Made by a program: the position numbers and the translations under genes
NCBI GenBank assembly: GCA_028583405.1
Contig: CM053243.1
Span: 32,229,632 to 32,293,631 of the forward strand
Direction of reading: 5' to 3'
From: Pogonophryne albipinna
Lineage: Eukaryota > Chordata > Actinopteri > Perciformes > Artedidraconidae
DNA length: 64,000 nucleotides
In this document: positions 53,012 to 64,000 of the stretch, piece by piece
Layout: the number at the start of each line of letters is the position of its first letter
Position numbering within the stretch: the stretch's first letter is position 1
The notes under the pieces: generated by a model
Told to the model about the DNA's origin: nothing
The model's database searches: none
The model's input: the letters and a program-made list of their open reading frames with translations, nothing else

Positions 53012-53280
53012 AGGTCTCCTATCATGCAAAAGGCCCTTTTTAATGTTTAATAATCACGGCAGCATTTAGCTGTATCTGGCAAAATTCTGAGCAGGCATTA
53101 GCTTCCCCTTCTCTCTTTTTTTTTTTAAAAGCTTAGGACCCAGAATCAGCAGTTCTCTAACAGGGCTGAAATAGAGGGATATGAGGGAGGTCTAAAATGC
53201 ATGATCTGTTTGGTATTTTGAGCAAAACACATCGTAGACATGTTTTTTATATATCTGAGACCTATAATATATTCCTAAAT
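53012..53280. mobile_element. piggyBac-like element, copy 2, right end missing
   Basis: TTAA (53008-53011) then AGGTCTCCTATCATGC, the same left end as the element at 10842. Shared interior blocks are 'aatcacggcagcattta', 'agttctctaacagggctgaa' and 'ttttgagcaaaacac'. Homology stops near 53280, before the right terminal repeat, and much of the interior is deleted. Confidence 0.75.
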
Positions 53281-53312
53281 GCAATGTGGTGCTATATATA
53301 TATAAAAAAAAA

Positions 53313-53348
53313 AAATTCAAGGTGTTTTTTTTTAAACACCTTGAATTT
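53313..53348. repeat. Perfect 15-bp stem-loop
   Basis: AAATTCAAGGTGTTT, loop of six T/A bases, AAACACCTTGAATTT. It is followed by a GC-rich repeat piece ('ggggcgcagcacccctccaa') up to about 53415 that looks like another teleost repeat. Confidence 0.85.
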
Positions 53349-54055
53349 CAGGGGGGGCGCGGGGCTTCCGTTGGCGGGGCGCAGCACCCCTCCAAGACAA
53401 TGGTAGGGGAAACACTCATTACTCAGAGCAGTTCCATAACAACTGGACAGGGAAAGATCTTGTGTTTGTGATATAATTGAATGTCCTTGAAGTGGGATTA
53501 TTTTGTCAACTTTGTTTTAAAAGTTAATTAATTATTATAATTAATGAGGCAATAAAATCATTATATCCATATAATTCCATTACTGCATCTTCCAAAACAT
53601 TGGGCGAGGAGTAGCATGCCCCATGGACAGTTTGCCAGTATTTCACAAGGTCCACAAATAGAAACAAACATCCAATTAGACTCATATAAACACCTACAGG
53701 CAATTTAACACCCTCTAATTTACTACTGACCCGCATGTCTTTATAGCAGAGCACCTGGAGGAAAACCACGCAGACTACTTAGGTGCTGTTTACACGAGAA
53801 CGCAAACGGTTGTATCCGCTATTTTTCTCTTTCGTATAGCCCGTTTGTTCACACGAGGCCGTAGCAGAAACGCGGAAACGGAACCCGCAAACGATAACGG
53901 GTCCCAAGCTATGGTCCCAAGGTAGATAGATCGGCAAATGGAACGCTCTGGGGGGGCAAACGGCTCCGTGTGTATGCCCTATACGATCATTTCATGTAAT
54001 TTCCTGATAACAATGAAGCCATAGCCCCACCTCTCCCCACTTCTGCTGCTCACTG

Positions 54056-54119
54056 CTGTAGCATGGTCAGTAGCTACTGTCAGTTGTAGCTACTGCTACT
54101 GCTACTGACCATGCTACAG
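54056..54119. repeat. 19-bp perfect stem with 26-nt loop
   Basis: CTGTAGCATGGTCAGTAGC (54056-54074) pairs exactly with 54101-54119. The loop is built from GTAGCTACTG-like repeats that can pair further. Confidence 0.85.
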
Positions 54120-54287
54120 ATGTTAGTGCAAAATCTACAGCTCCTCTACCACAACCATCAGCAACAAGTGGACATGGAGAATTACATGAACTACATGTTG
54201 CTAAATCCACCGCGGGGCATAAACAGAAGGGCAACCATGGCAACCATGCTCGGGGGTCTTCTTCGCTGCTTTTGGTGTATTTTCTGG

Positions 54288-54503
54288 CAGAAGTACAGCG
54301 CCACTTACAGGCCCGGCATATGTACTACAGCGTCTCCAGCGCTTTCGAGCGGTCTCGTGCAGAAGTACAGCGCCACTTACAGGCCCGGCATATGTACTAC
54401 AGCGTCTCCAGCGCTTTCGAGCGGTCTCGTGCAGAAGTACAGCGCCACTTACAGGCTCGGCATATGTACTACAGCGTCTCCAGTGCTTTCGAGCGGTCTC
54501 GTG
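54288..54503 (+). repeat. Three tandem 72-bp units, in frame
   Basis: Copies start at 54288, 54360 and 54432 and differ by only a few bases. The 24-codon period keeps two frames open. In one, each unit encodes AEVQRHLQARHMYYS and SSAFERSR (frame 54272-54586); the alternative frame (54111-54506) encodes QKYSATYRPGICTTASP. The first looks like the charged N-terminal part of a transposon protein. It is a duplication within the Harbinger-like element. Confidence 0.9.
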
Positions 54504-55115
54504 TGAACGGAAGACTTTTTTTATATCGTATTCGGTTCGTTTGCGTTTCGTATGCGTTTGCGTGTAAATGGGGTCTTAATTTATAGTCAACACAATTGGA
54601 CATAATGGAGCTGATCATAGCCTCTATACAGTTGGGTTGTTGAATCTTTGACAATGCAATATGGTTATATAGGATGATATTACAATAGTATATGAAAAAT
54701 AAGTAAATATTGTGATATGAAGTTGGAAATGGAAATGATCAAGAGAAGTGCCTCCAAACTGATTTTAATGTGTGCATTAATGTGTTACCACTGGGTTGGC
54801 TTTTTACTTTGACAAAGTCTCTGATTTCGAAAAGCTGTTGTAGCCTACTTGCATGACCGTTATTTTGCAATGGATTAAACAGAATTACACATTTTGTTCC
54901 TTATAAAACAACACATTAAGACATGTTTGTTTCATCATTTAATATTCATTTAAAGGTGGGGTAGGTAAGTTTCAGAAACCGGCTCGAGATACACTTTTTA
55001 TTATATTCCATGGAATGCTCTTAACATCCCGATAGCAATGAATATCTTAAGTGCTTTGACAAAAAATCCATAAAAAAATTTCATCTGTGGAAGCGTAATA
55101 CTGTAAAAAGTACAA

Positions 55116-55150
55116 CCAATCCGTTTAGCCGGGCCGGCTAAACGGATTGG
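55116..55150. repeat. 35-bp perfect palindrome
   Basis: CCAATCCGTTTAGCCGG, one central G, then CCGGCTAAACGGATTGG. It lies in the left part of the miniature element. Confidence 0.9.
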
Positions 55151-55223
55151 ATTGCCGCGCTGTCTCGTGCACGCACAAATGTATCTCGTGCCCTCATTGG
55201 GCGTTCCCTCATTGGGCGTGCAT

Positions 55224-56755
55224 TAGGGCTGCACGGTATTGAAAAAAACTGACATTGCGATTTTTTCCCCCCCTGCGGTATATATTGCGGTTTTTTTAAC
55301 CTGTTAAGCCCCAAAGTCCACGCGGGTACTTTACTTTTTTTTTTCACGACAGTGTCTCAGGGGATCGTAATATTTAAGAACCTATTAATGTGTTATACCA
55401 GATTAACGGAAATAATCTCAGCTAACTGACGATACAAACCATTTTTACCAAAACAAAACACAAGTCTCATAAGAAGCATCTAAATGACCCCTGAGCGAAA
55501 AATGCTAACGCACTTTGGCACAGAACTCAAGATAAAAGTACCCTTATTACTTATCGTAGCTGCACATACAAGATATCCGATTAAAGCTGAGGTTCCACAG
55601 ATTATTTAGGTATATAGTATCATCACTGAGTGATCTGAACTCGGACAGGGGAAGCAAACACAGACATCACAACACGTACCTTTACATAGCTTCTAGGGGA
55701 GATGTCTCACCGTAGCTGTCAATCTGATCAAAAGACGTGTTCAATGGCATTAAAACGAGAAAGAAAAAACACGGCTGAATCGGTTAATCCATAGGTTTTT
55801 AACGTCTCTGTATAAAAAAATGATTTAATTTATAATCCATAATTCCATTTTTATGTAAATATCGCAGAGCAAAAGTTAGCTGCTAATGGTAGCCACCAGA
55901 GTGGCTGCTGCTTCCGGTCTTGGCATGTTGCTTACCCTCAAATAAGGGGGTTCATCTGTGAATGAAGAAGAGTGGTAAGGGATCCAAGAGATTAAACGTA
56001 TTTGTTACGACCCATTAAACTATAGGAAGCTTCTTGGAAGTAAATCTTCATTCTCTCCGGTATTGTCCTCCTGTGCCTCGCTCATTTTTTACCAGTGTTT
56101 TGATGGTCTGCAAACTAGCGGGGCGGGGCCTGCTGTGATCTGATCAAGAATGATTGTGATTGGTAGTTTGCTGTGCATGCAGGGGAAGTTCTACACACAC
56201 CAACACATAAACAAATAAGGAGTGAGAGTGACGCGTAGCCAAAACCGGAAGCTGCATACACTCTGGTGGCTACCATTAGCAGCTAACTTTTGTGCTCCGA
56301 TTTTTACATAAAAATGGAATTATGGATTATAAACAATTGCTTCAAAGCCACAGATACATTATCAACCTATGGATCAACCGATTCAGCCGCGTTTTTTCTT
56401 TCTCGTTTTAATGCCATTGAACACGTCTTTTGATCAGATTGACAGCTACGGTGAGACGATCTCCAGTAAAAGCTCCGTAAAAGGTACGTGTTGTGATGTC
56501 TGTGTTTGCTTTCCCTGTTGCGAGATCGGATCGCTTAGATACTATACTTAAATAATCTGTGGAGTCTCAGCTTTAATCGGATATATTGTATGTGCAGTTT
56601 CGATAAGTAATAAGGGTATCTTTATTTTGAATTCTGTGCTAAAGTGCGTTAGCATTTTAAAAAAAAATGAATAAAACCGCACGTCCCTGCGGTGTGAATA
56701 CCGCGCATGCGCATACCGCGGTTATCGCCATGACACGGTATATCGTTCAGCCCTA
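55224..56755. mobile_element. hAT element built around a fold-back
   Basis: TAGGGCTGCACGGTAT (55224) and its counterpart GTTCAGCCCTA (ending 56755) are flanked by a perfect 8-bp duplication GCGTGCAT (55216-55223 and 56756-56763). Just inside the left end, TTAA at 55296-55299 and CCTGTTAAGCCCC begin a segment related to the left end of the element at 30066. That segment recurs inverted at about 56270-56680. The inner arms at 55870-55925 and 56225-56300 also pair ('ttagctgctaatggtagcca'). No transposase is seen. Confidence 0.85.
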
Positions 56756-57490
56756 GCGTGCATTGCAGCAGTACTTCAATGACTCGCCAGCAACAGGCGG
56801 CCACTTTCACCAGTCTGACGTCATGTGCGCGTTCATGTGTGTTGGAGGAGGTGCTCTGTAAGGAAGTCTGAAGGAAGGGGCGGATTCTCTTCGGCTGTGT
56901 ACTTTCAAATTTTAGTGCACTCGAGCCGGTTTCTGAAACTTACCTACCCCACCTTTAAGGCGGCCACACCATTTTTTTGTCTGATCCTGTACTCCCTTGT
57001 TTATTTATCCCAACCAGGGAGTTTCAGCTACCGAGTTTGGTATAACCACCTCTTCTCAAAAAATTATACTAAATACAATGTTAGGTACTTGAATCTTTAA
57101 CATTGCATTATATTTTATAGGAGGATACAACTACAGGTCAAAAACACATACAATGTAGTGTAGTAAAACTATGCTTTGTGTCTTTCCAAAAGTGTGTTGG
57201 CTTGACTTTTGAAATGTCCCTTTGATTTTGAAAGGTTATAAAATTGCATTAATGTTGTTTGCAAAGGATCAAATATAATCACATATTCACATGGCAGAAC
57301 TACTTCTTATAACACAATAGACCAATTGAGAAATGTTTCTCTTTCTCTCATTTAATATTAATTTATCCAGGTAAAGCCGCAGCCAACCTTTTTTTGTCTG
57401 ATCCTACTCCTTACTCATGCCAGGGAGATTCCAGCTACTTAGTTTGGTCATACCACCTCCTCGCCTTTCTTGGAAAGGTTGACTCAATCA

Positions 57491-60228
57491 GCTTCTACCC
57501 ACATTGCACATGTGTATATTGAGTGGTCTTGTTTTGTTGATTTGTGTTACTCAACTGAATTTACAAGGCTGATGGGATTTTATTTAGTATTCCTATACCG
57601 TCAAATTGTACCAGTGACTTAATATTCTCTTAACACAACTTCAAGTGTGAATATATATCTGCTATATTTCACCTTCAAAGCCAGCAACTGCTCCATCCCC
57701 TGGGAGTGTTTGTCACACCAGAGTGCACAAACTACACGATGTATACAGCAGCTGGTGCAGTAAATGTGCTGTAATTGCACAGTCACACATGGATCCGGGT
57801 GTGTTCATAGTATCACACCAAATCTATTTATCTGCAGTCCATGTGATAATGATGCTCGCTTTAGTGCCACATCACCACCTCCTACTTCTGCATGTTATTT
57901 AAGGGTATTGTTATGCCTTCGTGTGAGCATCTGTCCCCCCCGGTGCATTTGCTCGTTGATTGGAGGAAATGCTTTTGTGTTATGATCTGATTGGGCATCA
58001 GCAGGGATCTCCGTAGTAATGACCCGTGCTGGGAGGTGTTTCAGGAGCAGATTTGGAGGCGCTATCCTGTTAACAAGGAGCCTGCTGAGACAAGCTGTGA
58101 GCAGCACCGCGCGGAGATGTGTGATTTCAAGCAAAGCCGGCCCGTGCCAGACAGTTGGTGATCTGCATATTAACATTTTGTTCTTCTTTTATTGTTATTG
58201 AATATGACAGTGACGGAGAACTAAGGGCTTGAGCTGACAGAAAATACAACACATCAAACACATGGGTTTTCATTGCTTTAGTTTCGTATTATCTGTGTGT
58301 GTTTCTGTGTGTTTACTCTGTAGACAGATTTGGGTATTTTGGCAGATTTTGTACTTATGACAGTCATGCATTAGACAAAACTGTGTTAAAGACTTAATAC
58401 AGTATATCTATATTCATGTTCTAACTTCTATATTATTTTTTTGCCAGGGCAGGATGAAGCTTAACATTGACTGACTCATCCTCATTTTCCTTATTTATCA
58501 CTCATATGATATCACCCTTTTATCCTCATCAACTCCACTCATCATCAGTTATTTTTATTCTCTATTAACCCCAGATTTATGCTCTGACATTTCTAAGTAT
58601 GTAGCTACTGATTAGTAACTGAAGTGACAAGGTAGAAGTTAGGCCTTGACTTGGGGTAATCTGTTTCAGCTTTTATCCGCACAGCTCTATGGATGGAAAT
58701 GTCCACCACTTTTTGAAGTCTGATATACTGTATCTCATCAACTGTTTACATTTCCATAATTTGTTGTACAGCCATTCAAAGTCTAAGAGGGATAAGTCTT
58801 ACTGACTTTAGCGAGACTCTGAGTATCCTCATGTGCATGATAGATTTTTGTTTTTGTTTTGTAAAATGTCCTGACAACTATGGGAACGCATTTATGTGCA
58901 AGAATATCCTAACCAAAATGCTAACATATCCTAACTTCTTTTCTAGCATAATATTCAGGTATGAATTATGATTTACCAATATTTTGGCTTATGAAAATGT
59001 ATGCAAAACTAAGGAAATTTCTGTGAGCCTCACCTTTGTGTTTGTTACAGATAATCAATTGACATGCTGTGAGTCATGTAGATCTAAACAACAATTGAAG
59101 ATTACAAGGACACATTCAAAGCAATAGTGTAACATTTGGTGGGAAATTTGACTGTAGTTTGCAAGGTCGAAAGTGAAATACACTCAACATGTAAACTTAA
59201 CCATTGTCCACCATTCAGTACATGCAAATCACCCTGCTGTATTTCCATGACTGATACCTAAATGGAAAAAAAATAACTTTGTTTTCTTAGAGAACAAAGA
59301 AAAAACTATCCATCAGTGCTGAAAACAACCCTGGCTACCCCTGTGCTCTGTGGGCTACATGCAGAGTAATTCTCCGGGGGATGTATTCCAGACATAATGA
59401 GAAAGAAACATCAGGGTAAACAAATCGACTTTTTTTGCAGGCTGGCCTAATTACAGGGCAGGAATAAATAACTATTGGAGAGGAGACAGGCACGCTAGTT
59501 TAATGCATTGTAATGGGCCATGGGGAGCTAATGCGTCATTTTTCTGCCTGACATGTTGCTGTGGCATGTTCGGTTCAGTCTGATGTTTAGCTGCTCTGCA
59601 GCTGGGACGTTAGCAGCCACTTGCAATGCTTTAGTTTCTACATTTTGAAATACCCAAATGGGCCAAAAATATACTGCCAAGTATCAATCAAATATCGCCA
59701 TATTGTGAGGTAAAAATTATGTATTTAAGTTGCCTCTATAAGGGCAAGAAAACGAGAAGTTAATCAGGTTTAGCATTCGTTTTGGTGTTTAAATGGAATA
59801 TATGACTGATAGGAGGGATCGTTTTAACTTTAAGAAAAGTATACCCTTGGACAGCCTGGTATGGATCACACAGCGATGCCTCGCTAGTCGCTACAGATGA
59901 ATCTCCTTCTAAAATACCATGGCAGGGACAAATGGATGGGTGCGCCTGGGGATGTCTAACCCAAGTGTCACATTGATAAGTATTGGAACCGTTGAAAATA
60001 TTTTCACTTTTATGCATTTCTAGGGAAAAAAGCCAGTAAAGTATGTCATAAGAGATGGGTGCATCCCAGATGCATCAAGTCATCATTGGGTTTTCAGGTC
60101 CAGTGTATTTTTGGAGTTTCTTTTTTTAGTGTATACCCACCTAACCTCAAACCACCTCTTCTAATTTTGCTTTAACCACGTTTCCCAGGGTGCCTTTTAA
60201 CAGCCAGTGTGGGGAGCCACACATAAAG
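57491..60228. other. No gene recognised
   Basis: AT-rich to moderate composition. Frames near 57764-58201 are open but lack domains. No clear repeat boundaries. Confidence 0.5.
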
Positions 60229-60430
60229 GGGGGTAGTGGTGGTCTAAATGGATAGTGAGGTGGGCTGAAGATCGGAAGGTTGTGAGTTCAAATCCCGCCT
60301 GGAACACCACCACTAGTGTGCCCTTGAGTAAGGCACTTAGCCCTTAGTTACTCCAGGGAGGATGTCCCTGTAATTGGTCATTGTAAGTCGCTTTAGATAA
60401 AAGCGTCAGCTAAATGTAATGTAATGTAAA
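60229..60430 (+). mobile_element. tRNA-like SINE with L2-type tail
   Basis: The head contains TGGTCTAAATGG (60239-60250) as a box A-like motif and GTTCAAATCC (60286-60295) as box B, the internal RNA polymerase III promoter. The body runs through 'gcccttgagtaaggcactta'. The tail has TTGTAAGTCGCTTTAG and AAAGCGTCAGCTAAATG followed by (TAATG)n repeats, almost the same as the 3' end of the LINE at 30331. A possible short duplication TAAAGG flanks it. Confidence 0.8.
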
Positions 60431-63400
60431 GGTCAAAATATGTACAAAACAAAACATGTTGTATGATAAAATCTTGTCTACCTTTATGTGATAAAAGTCC
60501 TACAAAGATAAAGATGACTGAATGTGGGAACAAAGTTACATTATAGTTGAATCACCTACATCTTTCTTTTAATCTATATTTCATTTTCTTACAGCCCAAA
60601 GACTCTCACAAAAAGGAAACTAAACGAGTATACAAACAACATTATTAACGAAAAGAAAATGAAAACAAATCACTAAAATAGATATGTAATACGGTTTTGA
60701 TTTATTATAATAAACCCCCCTCAGTGGATCTTACATTTCAGACGAACAAAATGTAATATATGGACTATAGGGTAGCCTAGCCAAGGGGCAATATATGTAT
60801 ATGTATATATATATGTATATGTACTGTATGTTGGCTGCCATTATAGCATTTTTTGGAAACGTTATGCTTTTGTAAGTAATTGTTTTTAAGGTATCTTTTA
60901 AAATAACCTTCATGTCTGTTGATTGTTGCTCTTAAGGGTTGTTAGCTGATCCATATTATTTCTGCTTTACAAAAAATCTGTTGTCTCATTACATTAGAGA
61001 GTGACAATATTAGAGGAAATTATTTCTGGAAGTAATCTCAACAGCTGTTTTCTCTCTTGATTGTTTTTTTCAAAATTTGTGTTCAATTTTTTTCTTATAA
61101 TCTTATCCTCAGTCTTTGCCGTCTTCACACATGTAATTCATAAAAAACAAAAATGATCCAAGATGCTACAAACATCAAGGCAGTATTTGGCAGGCTGTCA
61201 TTCTTCACTCTGGTCAGAGCATTCATGCACTTCATGACAGATGAGGTGGAGAGAAGGGGGGAGAAAATCCTAAAATGGAATATTCCCCTCATTGTAATCG
61301 TTTCAATCTGTTCTGCCAGAACAGATTGCAGTATTTTGCTTCCCTGTTGGAGTGCTGTATATATCTCCTCCCTCCCTCTCTTATTTTCCCTCTCCCTCTC
61401 CCTTTTTCCCATTATTGCAATATGGCACTCTCCATTTCATTGTCAGTCTGGGCAGCACTGCTGTAGCATAAACTCGTTACATTGTGCCTAAAGCCCGCTG
61501 ACCACATGGAGCCATATGATCATCCATCATTATACATTACACTACACCTATGTGGCTACCAGTTTCTGCTTAGGCTGGAAAAAGGGGGATAAGCACGGAA
61601 AATATGTTAGCAAAGTCGGCCACCTACTACCAAAATGAAACACTTAGGAAACCTCACTATTTGCCAGTTCAAATTGAAAGCGTTTCAGCACTGAGACGGT
61701 GTGGAGCATGCAAGATTAGGTGCTGCTCCTTGTTTTGTATTTTGATCCCCGGGCCCCATTTAAGGAGTTGCAGTCCCTGTTGATTGAGAGAGCCTCTTTA
61801 AGTGGCCATGGCAATTCCAACAACAACAGTCGACCTCCTCTGGCAGGAAGGAGGCCCTTAACCACAAGAGCTGGGTCTGGAGGGGTGGGGGTGGGAGGTG
61901 AGCCAGGGGGAAGGCAGCTTGCGGTCGTACATCTTGGGAAGGCTGCATGTGTTGCCCAGACAGCCCCTTAAGTGACTTCACCTCATCTCTATGGTGCTCA
62001 TTACGAGCGATAGAAAGCCATCCATTCGGGGCAGCAGGATAAAAACGTACCAACTCCATCTGGAGACAAGAGGGTGTCAACATGGGCAGACCAAATATAT
62101 CGGGTTCTGTACAACACAGTGAATTGTGGAGGGTTGTATGTCTCATCATTTTTACAGACTTCACTCCTCGCTGTCAAAAGTAGGGCAGCATATTCAGAAC
62201 TTAAATTAAACTGTAGGTTTCCAACAAATATTTACGCTAGAAAATGAGAAAAAGATGAATGTGCCTCTACAGTTGCCCTCTTTAAAATATATCATAGGAT
62301 ATAACTCAAAGAGGGGTACCATGGCAAAGTCCACACAGCATCGAGTATTCGTTTTGAAGACCGTTTTGAAGCCCGTGTTTACGCCTCTCTGTTTGGTAGC
62401 CAAGCAGCGAGCTCCTGCTGGGATGTTACGAAGGCTCTGCGTTCACAAGATGGAGTCTAACAGAGAGGAGAAGAAGATGGGCAGAGAACTCTTGATACCA
62501 CATTATTTTCCACTGTCAAATTCAATTGAAATGCCAGTTTTGACAAATTGCACCTCCCTTCAATCTATTATCTCCCTGTAAATGCCTTTTTCTCTTTCAA
62601 GTCTTGCGCTTGAATGTACATGACTCTGGAGTGCAGAAAGTGTTCATATTCAGCAAATGAACCGAAGATAAAATCACTCACGCCTGCCTGTGAAATAAGC
62701 ATAAAGACAGGATTGTGCCTGTGAACTGTAGCAGGGTGAAGAGGTTTAGCCAACCAAGAGCTGCTCGGCATAATGGCTTTGATTTGAATTTCTACACCCT
62801 TCATTAGAAAGCATTGACATTTCAAGCCACCTGTACGCTATTGTCACTGACTAACCTTTAAAAATAAGAGTGGTGTGTCTTTCTTGGAGAGATAAAAGCC
62901 CAGAAACAAAAACGATCACACTGACACACTCTTTGTCTTTAGTCTGCTCAAACAGACTTAACCAACTAATGAGAAAAAAACATCACAAAAGAATGCAGAA
63001 AAATAAATCTGCACATATTGGAGGGGTTTATTTAAGTGTTTGATGTGCTTGTAGACAATCATACAATCAGGTATATAGGATGTATCAAAGCTGCATCATT
63101 CCATCAACCATATCTATTGAACATGCAAGTTTAACAAACTGCATAATATATGTAGTTTGTGTGGTCCCAAAAGACCTGCAGGAGATAGATATAATGTAAG
63201 CTTCTCATGAGAAACAACTTTGATGTAAGAACATCAACATTGCAAACAGGGTGGGCTACATTGGCTGTCAACATTTCCCTCACTCTTCCTCTTTTCTCTA
63301 CTGCATATTTACAATTCGTGTTCCAAAGTCTGTGGATAAAATACACCCTTGTCACGGCTGACTGTTCCCCTTGACAGAAGAAATCATTTAGAGGTTTTTC

Positions 63401-64000
63401 AGAGGTGCACCTGCACTTCGGTCACAAGAACTTGGCCTCTTTGGCGCTCATGTGGCTTTTAAAACTCATATGAAGGTGATGATTGCCAGACCTCTAACAT
63501 TGCTGCACTTCACTTAATATGACCCACATTTTTTGCCTGGTTTCTACTTGTGATTAGGTTACCTAAGTGTTTATATAGTTTTACTTTATTTGTCTCTTTC
63601 CCATATGGCGAGCACATTTGCACAATTTATGTCATCTGATCAAAAGGTATGCAAGTTATCCTATCAGTAACTAAATCAAATCTGATTAAAGCTCTTTTTC
63701 TCATATTTCATCATTAATGATATGATTCTGTTTTAGCACATTATTCATACTCACTTGAATGCTTCATGCTCTTACTTTAATTTTAAGCTTTTTTTTTATC
63801 TTTTCGTTTTTTCTTTGTTGTTTAGTTGCACGTTTTTTTCGCCCTTTTCTTTATTTCCACTTTCCACAGTATATAAAACAACATTTTAGCACCGGTTTAT
63901 AATCTTGTTACTGGCCAACAAAGGCATTTTACTGGAAAACTTGTGTATGACCCCAAAACACTTAGCAGACCTTTGTTGATCAAATTATCTCAATTTCCTG
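60431..64000. other. No gene recognised
   Basis: The only features are a short (TATG)n/(TA)n run at 60791-60825 and an 11-bp perfect stem-loop at 61304-61328 (CAATCTGTTCT, loop GCC, AGAACAGATTG). The open frames at 61153-61491 and 61760-62164 have no recognisable domains. Confidence 0.5.

Larger units (their letters stand above)
53782..54575 (+). mobile_element. PIF/Harbinger-like element
   Basis: The left end GGTGCTGTTTACACG and the inverse of the right end, GACCCCATTTACACG, agree at 10-11 of 15 bases. TTA flanks both ends (53779-53781 and 54576-54578), the TWA duplication typical of PIF/Harbinger. Subterminal CGTTTGCGTTTCGTATGCG-type repeats occur on both sides. The 794-bp interior holds a 19-bp stem-loop and a 72-bp triplication but no complete transposase. 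Confidence 0.75.
54954..56954. mobile_element. piggyBac-like element (AGGTGGGGTAGG family) with nested hAT
   Basis: AGGTGGGGTAGGTAAGTTTC (from 54954) continues AGAAACCGGCTCGAG. It is matched exactly in inverse at the right end, finishing CCCCACCT at 56954. TTAA lies outside both (54950-54953 and 56955-56958). Without the hAT insert it would be a miniature element of under 500 bp. Confidence 0.85.
54638..57490. repeat. Old tandem duplication (unit about 450 bp), split by transposons
   Basis: Unit A is 54638-54953 joined to 56955-57085; unit B is about 57086-57490. Both contain, in order, 'ttgaatctttgac/aac', 'ataggaggata'-like sequence, 'gttggct...ctttga', 'catttaatatt', then 'tttttttgtctgatcct', 'ccagggag...cagcta' and 'gtttggt.ataccacc'. 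Unit A holds the nested piggyBac/hAT insert; unit B is uninterrupted. Confidence 0.7.

Noticed and set aside
60239..60310. A tRNA gene
   Set aside because: Boxes A and B are present, but no cloverleaf can be formed and an L2-type tail follows, so it is a SINE head.
61304..61328. Steroid-receptor response element at the TGTTCT/AGAACA palindrome
   Set aside because: The half-sites are in everted order compared with the canonical AGAACAnnnTGTTCT element; it is kept only as a hairpin.
61760..62164. Minus-strand 134-residue frame
   Set aside because: No recognised motif and no splice or promoter context; probably chance in moderate-GC DNA.

Overview
This window looks like intergenic or intronic DNA from a teleost fish, most likely a spiny-rayed (percomorph) species. 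The evidence is its repeat content: Tol2-like hAT miniature elements, Rex1/L2-type LINE 3' ends, a tRNA-like SINE with an L2-type tail, TTAA-flanked piggyBac-like elements, PIF/Harbinger elements, a Ty3/Gypsy LTR retrotransposon and many long (CA)n arrays. I found no complete host protein-coding gene. Most long open frames are low-complexity or microsatellite artefacts. All family names come from recalled motifs and visible termini, not from a database search.

Layout. 1-430: an open frame with a stretch resembling the N-terminal part of the mRNA export adaptor ALYREF. 1385-2491: a hAT element with a perfect 8-bp target duplication and a decayed BED-finger transposase start. 3115-3690: fragments of a SWIM zinc-finger gene of the kind often paired with a YqaJ domain. 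4748-6468: a long-inverted-repeat element split by a second inverted-repeat element (4790-5825). 6618-10091: a complete-ended, apparently very young LTR retrotransposon with a proline-tRNA primer site. Its one long ORF runs gag, zinc knuckle and protease, then continues in frame into sequence that looks like the HMG-box region of the histone chaperone subunit SSRP1. It has no reverse transcriptase or integrase. 10842-12241: a piggyBac-like element and a Tol2-like element. 17082-19707: a large fold-back element with arms of about 1 kb. 19886-20553: a palindromic repeat and a damaged Tol2-like copy. 23.7-25.8 kb: a repeat ending in a Helitron-like 3' terminus. 27769-28746: an inverted-repeat element. 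30066-34855: a TTAA-bounded element containing an L2-like LINE fragment and a 39-copy, 40-bp minisatellite. 36771-37730: a LINE inserted inside another LINE. 38-43 kb and 50 kb: very long CA/GT arrays. 50750-51073: one candidate host exon. 53-57.5 kb: a piggyBac-like copy, a Harbinger element with an in-frame 72-bp triplication, and a hAT nested in a piggyBac-like element nested in an old tandem duplication. 60229-60430: a tRNA-like SINE.

How the parts relate. The window is a stratigraphy of insertions rather than a gene set. Several elements can be ordered in time because one interrupts another. The chimeric LTR element could move only with enzymes supplied by an autonomous relative, and the SINE shares its tail with the LINE at 30 kb, which fits trans-mobilisation. 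The most notable object is the Gypsy-SSRP1 fusion.
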